Source of the DNA: an uncultured Neglectibacter sp. | GTDB lineage: Bacteria; Bacillota; Clostridia; Oscillospirales; Acutalibacteraceae | Reading direction: 5' to 3' | DNA length: 64,000 bases | Assembly: GCA_947647615.1 (NCBI GenBank) | Contig: CANSKS010000003.1 | Coordinates: 45,219-109,218 of the forward strand | Part shown: in pieces, positions 7,893-16,222 of the stretch | How the letters are laid out: every line of letters starts with the position of its first letter | Position numbering within the stretch: position 1 is the first letter of the stretch | Program-made: the position numbers and the translations under genes | The notes under the pieces: model-generated | Told to the model about the DNA's origin: nothing | The model's database searches: none | What the model saw: the letters and a program-made list of their open reading frames with translations, nothing else

Positions 7893-9347
7893 TTACTCCA
7901 ATACGTTGATGTTCTCTATGCCAGGATCTTCCGGGCCCGTCATGCTGCATCCCTTGGCCTTGGCATATTCGATATAGTCTAGAATTTCCTGGGTAATCCG
8001 TTCTCCCGGGGCCAAAATGGGAATTCCCGGCGGATAGCACATCACAAACTCTGTACATACCCTGCCGCAGGCCTCTTTTAAAGGAACGCTCACTTTAGGC
8101 GCGTAAAAGGCCTCCTGGGGGCTTGTGACCACCTGTGGGTCAATATACTCCTGGCTCAAAAGCCCGGTGCCATCAGTTTGGTAACGGCGGCGAATTTCCG
8201 CCAAAGCACTGACCAGCCGTTCCAACTCCTGGGGCCGGTCGCCAATGGAAAGGTAGGCTAAGATGTTCCCGATATCCCCGAACTCAATTTGAATGTCGTA
8301 TTCATCCCGAAGAATATCGTAGACCTCTATGCCCGCCAGACCGATCTCCAGCGTGTGGACGCTGAGCTTGGTGGTATCGAAATTAAAAACGGAATCCCCG
8401 TTGACCAGTTCGCTGCCAAAGGCATAATAGCCCCCCACCGCGTTGATCTCCTCCCGGGCATAGGCCGCCATAGTGGAAACCTGGTGGAACACCTCCCGCC
8501 CGCGAAGGGCCAGGTTCCGCCTGCTAATATCGAGGCTGGACATCAAAAGGTAGCTGCCCGAGGTGGTTTGCGTCAGGTTGATGATCTGCCGCACGTACCC
8601 GGCATGAACCCCGGGACCGGTAAGCAAAAAGCTGGATTGGGTAAGGCTGCCCCCGCTTTTGTGCATGGAGACAGAAGCCATGTCGGCTCCGGCCGCCATA
8701 GCGGAAACCGGAAGCCCGTTGCCAAAATAGAAGTGGGTGCCGTGGGCCTCATCCGCCAGGCACAGCATGCCTGCCTGGTGAGCCATGCGCACAATAGCCC
8801 GCAGGTCGGAGCAAACGCCGTAATAGGTAGGGTTGTTCACCAACACCGCTACCGCGTTGGGGTGTTCCTGTATAGCCTTTTGCACCTGTTCCCGCTTCAT
8901 ACCCAGGGAAATGCCCAGCCGCTGGTCCACCTCTGGATTTACATAAATTGGCACCGCGCCGCAGAGCACCAGAGCATTGATGACGCTTCGGTGTACGTTT
9001 CGGGGCAAAATGATTTCATCTCCCCGCTTGCAGGCGGTAAGCACCATGCTTTGTACAGAACTGGTGGTGCCTCCCACCATTAAAAAGGCATGAGCTGCCC
9101 CAAAGGCGTCGGCTGCTAACTCTTCTGCCTCCCGGATTACAGAAACAGGATGGCAAAGGTTGTCCAGGGGCTTCATGCTGTTGACATCGATGCCAACGCA
9201 TTTCTGGCCCAAAAACTCGGCCAGTTCCGGGTTTCCCCGGCCTCTTTTATGGCCCGGAACGTCAAAGGGCACCACCCGCATTTGCCGGAATTTCTCTAAC
9301 GCCTCATAAATTGGTGCCCGGCGCTGGTCATACTTCAAACGCTTCAT
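7893..9347 (-). CDS. speA: Arginine decarboxylase (Orn/Lys/Arg decarboxylase class)
   Basis: PLP fold-I decarboxylase of 484 residues of the short SpeA/Cad type found in Firmicutes, without the N-terminal wing domain of proteobacterial inducible enzymes. PLP binds K230 in SMHKSGG, with the DEAHGTHF block before it. A C-terminal domain begins near residue 380. Family sequence alone does not separate arginine from lysine or ornithine as substrate. The agmatinase two genes downstream makes arginine by far the best reading. It is the first gene of the polyamine operon, preceded by AAGGGAAGGG and, about 45 bases upstream, by a leader terminator. Confidence 0.9.
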   Translation of the reverse strand: MKRLKYDQRRAPIYEALEKFRQMRVVPFDVPGHKRGRGNPELAEFLGQKCVGIDVNSMKPLDNLCHPVSVIREAEELAADAFGAAHAFLMVGGTTSSVQSMVLTACKRGDEIILPRNVHRSVINALVLCGAVPIYVNPEVDQRLGISLGMKREQVQKAIQEHPNAVAVLVNNPTYYGVCSDLRAIVRMAHQAGMLCLADEAHGTHFYFGNGLPVSAMAAGADMASVSMHKSGGSLTQSSFLLTGPGVHAGYVRQIINLTQTTSGSYLLMSSLDISRRNLALRGREVFHQVSTMAAYAREEINAVGGYYAFGSELVNGDSVFNFDTTKLSVHTLEIGLAGIEVYDILRDEYDIQIEFGDIGNILAYLSIGDRPQELERLVSALAEIRRRYQTDGTGLLSQEYIDPQVVTSPQEAFYAPKVSVPLKEACGRVCTEFVMCYPPGIPILAPGERITQEILDYIEYAKAKGCSMTGPEDPGIENINVLE

Positions 9348-9390
9348 TTCCCTTCCCTTTCTAAGGCTTTCTTTTCCCCAAAAATAAAAA

Positions 9391-9419
9391 ACGCAAGCCC
9401 CGCGCGGCGCGGCTTGCGT
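9391..9419 (-). terminator. Intrinsic terminator in the speA leader (attenuator candidate)
   Basis: Read on the minus strand, the arms ACGCAAGCC and GGCTTGCGT enclose a GC-rich loop and are followed directly by TTTTTTATTTTT. It stands 44 bases before the speA ATG with no room for a promoter between. Transcripts reaching speA must therefore read through it, which suggests attenuation. Confidence 0.8.
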
Positions 9420-9631
9420 AAAATTCTAAATAAGCGTTTTTCTTTTGCCCGTTGCAGCACAAATCGGCAAGAAAAAAAGGTGCGCTATAAAGAAAAATTC
9501 GTCTCTCAGAGTCTATATAGCAATTATACTTTTACTACTCTTATTGACCGTTTCACAAGTCTGCGCAGAGCGCATTCGGTTTTTAAAAGGAACCAACTTA
9601 TAAAATTTGAGCTTTTAACTCCATCAATAAG

Positions 9632-9752
9632 GGCGGCGAAAAAACCGCCCATCGGCAGTGGACCCGGCTGTCCGTATGGCCTTGACCCCGAAAGACCGGA
9701 GTGGTCCAGATAATCGCTTCCAAAAGACTCTAAGGCTAATGTCGTTTCGATT
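9632..9752 (-). ncRNA. Folded leader RNA of unknown class upstream of speA
   Basis: Minus-strand transcript segment starting just after a near-consensus promoter. It can form a closed multibranch element: outer arms GGACC/GGTCC, an inner ACTCCG/CGGGGT hairpin and a GGC/GCC arm. Downstream is a GGGCGG/CCGCCC hairpin followed by TTATT rather than a U-run. It did not match the consensus of any riboswitch I could recall (ykkC/guanidine types, SAM, lysine, T-box, 6S). It could be the sensing part of a leader for the polyamine operon or a separate small RNA. The fold was drawn by eye only. Confidence 0.5.
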
Positions 9753-9758
9753 GCATTA

Positions 9759-9787
9759 AGTCTACCATAGGGGAAGGAACCTGTCAA
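9759..9787 (-). promoter_or_regulatory. SigA-type promoter of the polyamine operon leader
   Basis: On the minus strand: -35 TTGACA (9782-9787), a 17-base spacer, -10 TAGACT (9759-9764). Initiation is expected near 9752, giving a leader of about 400 bases to speA. A second, weaker -10 (TATAAT at 9523-9528) lies inside the leader without a good -35. Confidence 0.8.
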
Positions 9788-9845
9788 CAGGTTTTTGCCG
9801 CTTCCCTCAAACAAAACCGCGCCAGGTTTTCAAATGGCTCCTTCC

Positions 9846-12071
9846 CTACCTTTCCCTGTATTCTCCCGGGGTGATGCCCACTACCCGCTTAAAACTGCGG
9901 CTGAAGCTGGAGGCGTTGGCGTAGCCCAGCCTTTGGGAAATTTCTTCCAGAGTTAAGCTGGTTTCCACCAAAAGGCTTTGGGCCTTTTCTACCTTTTTCT
10001 TAGAAACATACTGCTGGAAAGTGATTTGGTAGCACTTCTTAAAATAGGCACTCATATTGGAAATTTGCATGTGATAATGCTCCGCCACCGCCGCGATGGA
10101 AAAATTCTGGTCTAAAAAATGTTCGTTCACATAGGCCATGATATCCCGGCGGTGGGTACCCACCGAACGGGTTTCCTGTTCAAAGAGCTGGGAAAGCTTT
10201 TGCTCCTGCTCTCGCAAAATCAGTGCCATTTGGTTGGTGGAATAGAGTTCGGAGCCTTCCCCCTCAGGTTCTGAGGGAAAAAGAAAATTGGGATTGGCGG
10301 TTTGGAACACAAACATGGCCTGGCCAAAAAGCATTTTCGCCACGGCGATGGAAGTAGAGGCGGAGGTAAGCACCTGAATAATAGATTCCACCACCTGGTG
10401 GACCTTGATAACATCCCGGCTGTCCACTGCATGGGTAAGATCGTAAATCGTACCAAAAGGATGAAGAGGGCCTGAGCTTTCCGAAGCCTGCAGCCGTTCC
10501 ACCTCAGAAACAGAATAGTTGGGCAGGTTTTTGATAAGGGCGGAATCTAAAAACTGGTAAAGCAGCTGTACGTTTTCTTTTGCCTCGTAAATGTCGTCGC
10601 TGCCCTTTCCTATGACCGCGTAAAAGGGGCCTGCCTGCTTCATCTCAAAAAGGCCAAAAACCTCCCGCCGCAAAAAATCCTCTAAGAGGCCGGAACGGAA
10701 TTCCTCCGGCTCTCCCCGAACACTGGCCAGGCAAAAAATGGAATTCTTTTCCATACAGGCAGAAAACACCATTTGAATTTCTTCCTGGTTCAGGCTCCGG
10801 AAGCGCCGGTTGAGCATGTCTACCGTAAGCAGGATAGGAGAATCGGCCAGGGCTTTATCTTCCCGAAATTCCAGGAAAACGGGTACAAGAAACCTGTGGT
10901 AAAGCTCAATTTCCAGCCGCTCCTCCACATCTGTGAGGTCATTGATCTTTTGTATGCTGCCCGAAAGGAACTCATAAAGAAACAACGATTTGTAATTTTC
11001 CCGGTAAGCCTGCAGGGTGGAATTCAACTTGATATTCCGGTTCTGCATGTTGGAAATGCCGCTTTGCAGCCGCTCATATTCCGAACCTCCCTGGGCGCCT
11101 TCCGGAAGGTCTGGCGTGCCGGAGATCTTTTCCAAGATATGAATAAGGGGACGGTAGTTGGTGCGAATGATCACCAGCATGGCGGAAACTCCGGCCACAA
11201 CAATGAGCAGTACCACGGCAATGGTGGTTTGCAGCAGGCGGTTCAAATCGCGGTAAAGCAGTTCATTCACTTCGAAAACCTGGTAGGTGAGCTTCATCGT
11301 CTTGCAGGAACAGGAGTAAGAGGTAAAGGAATCTACCTCTACCCCGGCCCGCTGTTTTTGCACGGTACTCCACATTTCTTCCTGGGTAAGGGTGGGGGAA
11401 GCGGAAAGATAAATGGTTTCGGCGCCGTAGAGCAAATAATTGTGGGAATTGCCGCTGACGCCGGAAATAAGGCCGCGCACCTTATTTTCCGGCAGGAAGA
11501 AGAGCGCCCACCCCATCTTTTTTGAAAGAGGATAGGCCAGTACCAGCATGGGGCTGGAATTCAGTTCGTTATAAATGCTGTAAGAAAAGGAAGGCACATA
11601 AAACAAAGAGGGGGAAGCCGAGCTCAGTTCGGAAAGCATGTCCTCTTTGTTGGCCCCATGGAAGCAATACAATATGTTTTGGAAATATTCCTGGCTTATC
11701 GTGCCGTTTTGGGAATAAATATGCTGGCTTTCCGGCTGGTACAGCAGTACATCCTCTGCCAAGGTGCTGTTGCTTCTGGCAGTTTTCAGCAGCTCTCTTA
11801 CCTGCTGGGCATAGGAGTAAGAGCCTTCTTCTCCCCACACCTGCTTAAAAAAAGTGGTTTTAATGTCAATGGCAGCTTTGAAGATCTTTAAAAATTCCTC
11901 GTCCAGCTTTTCCACCGTTCGCTGGGCAGAACCGGTAAGCTCGTCTTCCATGACATTATTCAGAATTTTATAATTTTGCGGGTAAAAGAACGCGGTGATC
12001 ACTCCTACCGGAAGAATAGTAATAATAAAAAAAGCGGTGATGATCTTCCATAATACAGACCTACCTTTCAT
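9846..12071 (-). CDS. Membrane-anchored AraC-family regulator
   Basis: A 741-residue transcription regulator. The N-terminal membrane helix (about 8-28) and a second helix near 280-305 flank an extracytoplasmic sensing domain of about 250 residues. A cytoplasmic linker leads to a C-terminal pair of helix-turn-helix motifs (about 640-741) with the AraC signature ending SFSRSFKRVVGITPGEYR. This two-helix AraC type normally sits beside LplA/LplB/YtcP-type sugar ABC genes and controls them, as is the case here: it is divergent from the permease gene at 12383. It probably senses a sugar outside the membrane or through the binding protein. The ligand is unknown. Confidence 0.9.
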   Translation of the reverse strand: MKGRSVLWKIITAFFIITILPVGVITAFFYPQNYKILNNVMEDELTGSAQRTVEKLDEEFLKIFKAAIDIKTTFFKQVWGEEGSYSYAQQVRELLKTARSNSTLAEDVLLYQPESQHIYSQNGTISQEYFQNILYCFHGANKEDMLSELSSASPSLFYVPSFSYSIYNELNSSPMLVLAYPLSKKMGWALFFLPENKVRGLISGVSGNSHNYLLYGAETIYLSASPTLTQEEMWSTVQKQRAGVEVDSFTSYSCSCKTMKLTYQVFEVNELLYRDLNRLLQTTIAVVLLIVVAGVSAMLVIIRTNYRPLIHILEKISGTPDLPEGAQGGSEYERLQSGISNMQNRNIKLNSTLQAYRENYKSLFLYEFLSGSIQKINDLTDVEERLEIELYHRFLVPVFLEFREDKALADSPILLTVDMLNRRFRSLNQEEIQMVFSACMEKNSIFCLASVRGEPEEFRSGLLEDFLRREVFGLFEMKQAGPFYAVIGKGSDDIYEAKENVQLLYQFLDSALIKNLPNYSVSEVERLQASESSGPLHPFGTIYDLTHAVDSRDVIKVHQVVESIIQVLTSASTSIAVAKMLFGQAMFVFQTANPNFLFPSEPEGEGSELYSTNQMALILREQEQKLSQLFEQETRSVGTHRRDIMAYVNEHFLDQNFSIAAVAEHYHMQISNMSAYFKKCYQITFQQYVSKKKVEKAQSLLVETSLTLEEISQRLGYANASSFSRSFKRVVGITPGEYRER

Positions 12072-12277
12072 TTCTCCCTGCCTTTCCCCAAAAAACGCGT
12101 CTATTCGTCTGGTTTTATTATCGCAATTTATAATTTTCTTGTCAATATATCCGATTCATTCCTTTTTTATACAATTTTTATACCGTTATAACTAAAGTAC
12201 AGACAGCTTTGACAGCCAAAACAAAAACACCGGAAATTTCTTTAAAAATCCCGTTTTTTCATCATAATTTATGTGGA

Positions 12278-12306
12278 TTGAAAATCGAGAAGCGTTTTGC
12301 TAAAAT
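12278..12306 (+). promoter_or_regulatory. Promoter of the first sugar ABC operon
   Basis: -35 TTGAAA (12278-12283), a 17-base spacer, -10 TAAAAT (12301-12306). It lies 77 bases before the permease ATG inside the 311-base divergent region shared with the AraC gene. The rest of that region is AT-rich and holds no gene. Confidence 0.7.
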
Positions 12307-12328
12307 TTTTGCAAATAAACAAAAACAT

Positions 12329-12365
12329 TTTGACAAATTTGCCGGGCAAGATTTCGTTTGTCAAA
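12329..12365 (+). promoter_or_regulatory. Inverted repeat ending at the ribosome site of the ABC operon
   Basis: Perfect 9-base arms TTTGACAAA (12329-12337) and TTTGTCAAA (12357-12365), 19 bases apart. The right arm runs into the AAAGGAAAG ribosome site. It could be a regulator site or an RNA hairpin affecting translation; sequence alone does not decide. Confidence 0.45.
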
Positions 12366-12382
12366 GGAAAGATGGGGTCTCC

Positions 12383-13330
12383 ATGAAGAAAAAACCAAAC
12401 ACGCCAGGAAAACCTTCCGGGCCTTCCTTTTCTCTTTGGAAAAGATGCCTGCAATATAAAGAGCTGCTGCTGTTTTTGCTGCCCGCCGTGGTGCTGGTGC
12501 TGGTATTCAACTACTTTCCCATGTATGGCATTATTATGGCTTTCCAAGATTTCGTTCCCAGCAAGGGAATTTTGGGAAGCTCCTTTGTGGGACTGGCCCA
12601 GTTCGAAAGGTTTTTCCGGCTGCCTACCTTCGGCAGCTTAATTGGAAATACGGTGAAGATCAGTCTGCTTTCGCTGGTTGTCAACTTTCCGCTTCCTATT
12701 TTTCTGGCCCTGCTGCTAAACCAAATTCAAAAAGAAAAAGTGCGCAAGGCAGCCCAAACCCTTACCTATATGCCCCACTTTATTTCTGTGGTGGTGGCGG
12801 TAGGCATGCTGAACGTACTGCTTTCTCCCTCCGGCGGCATTTACGGGGGCATTTGCAAGGCTTTTGGCATAAAGGGGGTAAATATTTTTGGCAAGCTGGG
12901 GGCTTTTCAATGGCTTTATGTGTTCTCGGATGCCTGGCAGCACACCGGCTGGAATTCCATCATTTACCTGGCAGCCCTTTCCAGCGTGGACCCTTCCCTT
13001 TACGAGGCCGCCACGGTAGACGGCGCCAACCGGCTGGACAAGCTGTTCCACATTGATATTCCCACCCTGGTACCCACTATGGTGATTTTGCTGATCCTGA
13101 ACACCGGCAACATTTTAAACGTGGGCTTTGAGAAAATTTTCCTGATGCAGAATCCCTCTAACGCGGCGGTTTCGGAAGTGATTTCTACCTATGTTTACAA
13201 AATAGGCTTGAAATCGGCCCAATACAGTTTTTCTGCCGCAGTGGGGCTGTTTAATACCGTTATCAATTTTATTGTGCTGCTTTTTGTAAACCAGGTCAGC
13301 AAAAAAGTAGCCGACACCAGCCTGTGGTAA
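12383..13330 (+). CDS. Sugar ABC transporter permease (LplB type)
   Basis: Integral membrane permease of 315 residues, CUT1 family. About six hydrophobic helices are visible, beginning with LLLFLLPAVVLVLVFNYFP. The cytoplasmic EAA loop that contacts the ATPase appears as YEAATVDGANRLDKLFHI. The ATG at 12383 was chosen because it has a ribosome site and begins the usual charged N-terminus; the open frame upstream is promoter DNA. It pairs with the next permease and the lipoprotein after it. No ATPase is encoded locally, as is common for this family, which borrows an MsmK-like subunit. Confidence 0.92.
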   Translation: MKKKPNTPGKPSGPSFSLWKRCLQYKELLLFLLPAVVLVLVFNYFPMYGIIMAFQDFVPSKGILGSSFVGLAQFERFFRLPTFGSLIGNTVKISLLSLVVNFPLPIFLALLLNQIQKEKVRKAAQTLTYMPHFISVVVAVGMLNVLLSPSGGIYGGICKAFGIKGVNIFGKLGAFQWLYVFSDAWQHTGWNSIIYLAALSSVDPSLYEAATVDGANRLDKLFHIDIPTLVPTMVILLILNTGNILNVGFEKIFLMQNPSNAAVSEVISTYVYKIGLKSAQYSFSAAVGLFNTVINFIVLLFVNQVSKKVADTSLW

Positions 13331-13346
13331 GGAAAGGAGTATTCTC

Positions 13347-14243
13347 ATGAAAAAAAGAGTCCATCGCCCTACACAAAAACGCCTTTCCGATATTCTCATC
13401 GACATTCTGGTGTATACTGTCATTTTCCTCGCTGTGGTGGTCGCCGCTTACCCGGTATATTTTGTGTGTATCGCCTCTATTAGCAACCCCATGGCAGTTT
13501 CTCGGGGCGAGATCTTGCTTTGGCCCAAAGAAATCAATTTCATGGGCTACGAAAAGGTTTTTGAAGACGCCCGGGTTTGGATTGGATACCGGAACACCTT
13601 ATTTTATACCTTCTCCGGCACCCTTTTAAGCCTTCTGTTTACCATTCCTGCTGCTTACGCCCTTTCCCGAAAAGAAACGCCTTTCCGGCAGCCCTTGATG
13701 TTCTTCTTCACCTTTACCATGTTCTTTTCCGGCGGGCTTATCCCCACCTACTTCCTTATGCAGAACTTGCATTTGGTAAACACCATTTGGGTGATGATCG
13801 TGCCCTTCTCCGTAAGCGTTTATAACCTGATTGTCACCCGTACCTTCTTTCAAACTTCTATTCCGGAGGAGCTGTTCGAGGCGGCGCGTATAGACGGCTG
13901 CAGCTACACCCGGTTTTTGTTTCAAATTGTCCTGCCCCTTTCCAAAGCCATTATCGCGGTGATAGGCCTTTATTACGCGGTGGGATATTGGAACGAGTAT
14001 ATGAGGGCATTGATTTATGTGCAAAACAAAGACCTTGTACCCTTACAGCTGGTGCTGCGAAGCATTTTAGTGGAAAACCAGGCAGTGGAAGCCTCTTCTC
14101 TGGGCAGTGAATCCCGGCGGCTTTTGGCCGACCTGCTGAAATATGCTCTGATCGTGGTTTCTACTCTGCCTATGATTATTTTGTATCCCTTATTACAGAA
14201 GTATTTCGAAAAAGGCGTGATGATCGGCTCCATTAAGGGCTGA
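13347..14243 (+). CDS. Sugar ABC transporter permease (YtcP/LplC type)
   Basis: Second CUT1 permease, 298 residues, with six predicted helices. The EAA loop reads EELFEAARIDGCSYTRFLFQ, and the C-terminus ends in the family hallmark KYFEKGVMIGSIKG. It starts 16 bases after the first permease with a GGAAAGGAG site. It forms the membrane pore together with that protein. The substrate is unknown; this subfamily commonly imports oligosaccharides from complex glycans. Confidence 0.92.
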   Translation: MKKRVHRPTQKRLSDILIDILVYTVIFLAVVVAAYPVYFVCIASISNPMAVSRGEILLWPKEINFMGYEKVFEDARVWIGYRNTLFYTFSGTLLSLLFTIPAAYALSRKETPFRQPLMFFFTFTMFFSGGLIPTYFLMQNLHLVNTIWVMIVPFSVSVYNLIVTRTFFQTSIPEELFEAARIDGCSYTRFLFQIVLPLSKAIIAVIGLYYAVGYWNEYMRALIYVQNKDLVPLQLVLRSILVENQAVEASSLGSESRRLLADLLKYALIVVSTLPMIILYPLLQKYFEKGVMIGSIKG

Positions 14244-14342
14244 AAAAAAGGCCTGTATTTGTGCCGTCGGCTTTTGGGGAACGGGCCCATTTTCCAAGGT
14301 CTCCGGCCATGAATATAGATTCATTGAAACGGAGGAAAAAAT

Positions 14343-16016
14343 ATGAAAAACACACGAAAGCACAGCCTCACGCGCCTGACATCCCTTCTGATATCGGCCC
14401 TCTTGGTTCTTGCCTCACTGGCGGGATGCGGCGGCAACGCCAACAATAGTTCCGGTGATGCCGGCACGCCCAACTCCAGTAAAACTTCTTCTGCCGGTGA
14501 GGCCGGGGAGCCCAGCGATACCGGGGAAACCGGCGGCAACACCCTAAGCGCCATCATTTGCATGAGCGAGCAAGGTAAGCTGGAACCCAACGAGTTCCCT
14601 TCTATTCAAGAGATTGAGGCCTCCACCGGCGTTCATGTAGAATGGGAAATCTACCGGTCGGTAGATAGCTGGAATGAACGGAAAGCCTTAGTATTGGCCG
14701 GCGGCGACCTACCGGATATGTTTTTTGGAAACCATACCCTTCTGGCCACCGACGTGGTGAGCAACAAAGATTTGTTTACCGATTTAGCCCCCCTGCTGGA
14801 CAAGCTCCCCAACGTGGCAAAAATGTTTGAGGAAGAGCCCGGCATCAAGAACGTGGCTACCCTGGAAGACGGTTCCGTGATGTTCCTGCCTTCCCGCATG
14901 CCCTTGCGTCCCAAAACCTTGACCAATGTGTTTATTAACAAGTCCTGGCTGGATACTTTAGGCCTGTCCATGCCCACTACCACCGATGAACTGGTAACCG
15001 TGCTGGAGGCTTTCCGGGATAAAGACCCTAACGGAAACGGCCAGCAGGATGAAATTCCTATGATGGGCAACGGCGCGGGCTATAACAATAACGCACTTCT
15101 GGCTTTGCTTGGCGCCTTCGGCGTGACCTATAACGAATTTTCCGATAACGAAGAGCTGCTGATGATAAAGGAAAACGCCCTGCACTTCGTGCCCACCATG
15201 GAACAGTACAAGGAATGCCTAATCTACCTAAACGAGCTGTTCGAAAAGGGGTTGATCGATCCGGAATCCTTCACTCAGGATGGTTCCCAATATTCCGCCA
15301 AAAACTACGCCTCCGACCCACAGGTTGTAGGGGTTGCCTCTGCCTGGACAGTTTCCTCCGGCGTAGGCGAGGCCAACAAAGACAGTTATGTTACGCTGCC
15401 GCCTTTAAAGGGGCCTCATGGCGACCAGCTTTGGAGCTCTAACCCCCTAACCTTGTCTACAACCCAATTCAGCTGGGCCCTTTCCGATTCCTGCCAAGAC
15501 AAAGATGCGGCCCTAAAATATGTCAACGAATTCTATGACCCCGAAATTGGCGTCCAATTTTACTTTGGCTCTTACGGCGTCAGCCTGGAAAAGCAGGATG
15601 ACGGCAAGGTAAAGGTACTGGAAAGCGGCGATCCCGAGGTCACCTTCGACAGCTGGCTGTGGATGAATGGCTTCGGTGACCGGGGCCCTTACTACATCAG
15701 CAAGGAATTCGATGAAAAGCTCATCCCCAACAGCTGGGCAGAGGAAAAAGTGAACATCGACGCCATTTACACCCCCTATATTCCTTCGGAAGACGAAATT
15801 TACCCCATGATGTTCTATTCTTCCGAAGACAACGCTGAACTCAGCGTACTGCGGACCGATATTCGGAACATTGTGGACCAGAAGCTGGCCCAGTGGGTTA
15901 CCGGCGAGGCCGATATCAACGCCGAATGGGACGATTACCTGGCTTCTTTGGAAAATGTAGGCCTGTCCCGGGCCATGGAAATTTACAACAAATATTGGGA
16001 AGCCTCTAAAGGCTGA
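14343..16016 (+). CDS. Extracellular sugar-binding lipoprotein (LplA type)
   Basis: Solute-binding protein of 557 residues, matching the unusually large LplA group. The signal peptide ends in the lipobox LAGC, so lipidation at C29 is expected. A Ser/Gly/Asn/Glu linker follows, and the binding domain starts near residue 60. A calcium-like loop (DKDPNGNGQQDEIP) lies in the first lobe, as in other LplA proteins. It is preceded by GGAGG and follows the two permeases after a 99-base gap. It delivers the sugar to the permeases. The intact signal peptide contrasts with the damaged homologue near 26 kb. Confidence 0.92.
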   Translation: MKNTRKHSLTRLTSLLISALLVLASLAGCGGNANNSSGDAGTPNSSKTSSAGEAGEPSDTGETGGNTLSAIICMSEQGKLEPNEFPSIQEIEASTGVHVEWEIYRSVDSWNERKALVLAGGDLPDMFFGNHTLLATDVVSNKDLFTDLAPLLDKLPNVAKMFEEEPGIKNVATLEDGSVMFLPSRMPLRPKTLTNVFINKSWLDTLGLSMPTTTDELVTVLEAFRDKDPNGNGQQDEIPMMGNGAGYNNNALLALLGAFGVTYNEFSDNEELLMIKENALHFVPTMEQYKECLIYLNELFEKGLIDPESFTQDGSQYSAKNYASDPQVVGVASAWTVSSGVGEANKDSYVTLPPLKGPHGDQLWSSNPLTLSTTQFSWALSDSCQDKDAALKYVNEFYDPEIGVQFYFGSYGVSLEKQDDGKVKVLESGDPEVTFDSWLWMNGFGDRGPYYISKEFDEKLIPNSWAEEKVNIDAIYTPYIPSEDEIYPMMFYSSEDNAELSVLRTDIRNIVDQKLAQWVTGEADINAEWDDYLASLENVGLSRAMEIYNKYWEASKG

Positions 16017-16037
16017 ACAAAGCTCTGGGAAAGCCAT

Positions 16038-16068
16038 AGTGCCCCTGCCGGTTTTCGGCAGGGGCACT
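16038..16068 (+). terminator. Hairpin after the ABC operon
   Basis: Perfect stem AGTGCCCCTGCCG/CGGCAGGGGCACT with a GTTTT loop, 21 bases after the lipoprotein stop. The U-run is missing, so termination strength is uncertain; a second hairpin follows at 16155. Confidence 0.65.
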
Positions 16069-16121
16069 TGAAACTGCAAAAAAGGACCGGCGTGCTTTTA
16101 GTTGGCTCCCCCTTTAAGAAT

Positions 16122-16144
16122 AGCTACCCGCAATAAAATTTGCC
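16122..16144 (+). repeat. Dispersed 23-base repeat, copy A
   Basis: Matches the segment at 35048-35070 in 21 of 23 positions (shared core CAATAAAATTTGCC). Both copies lie between genes next to terminators. The function is unknown. Confidence 0.5.
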
Positions 16145-16154
16145 GGAAGGCAGA

Positions 16155-16190
16155 AGCAGAGTTCCCGCCTTTTCCGGCAGGAACTCTGCT
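16155..16190. terminator. Bidirectional terminator
   Basis: Arms AGCAGAGTTCC/GGAACTCTGCT, followed by TTTT on the plus strand. It lies between the plus-strand ABC operon and the convergent SLH gene. Confidence 0.75.
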
Positions 16191-16222
16191 TTTCGCTTTA
16201 CAGGCAAGGCTTCCAAAAGCCC

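Noticed and set aside
9612..9752. Assignment of the speA leader RNA to a guanidine, SAM, lysine, T-box or 6S class
   Set aside because: None of the conserved core sequences of these classes that I know could be placed on the segment.
9524..9814. Open frame of 96 codons on the minus strand inside the speA leader
   Set aside because: No ribosome site, no recognisable protein, and it overlaps the promoter and the folded RNA.
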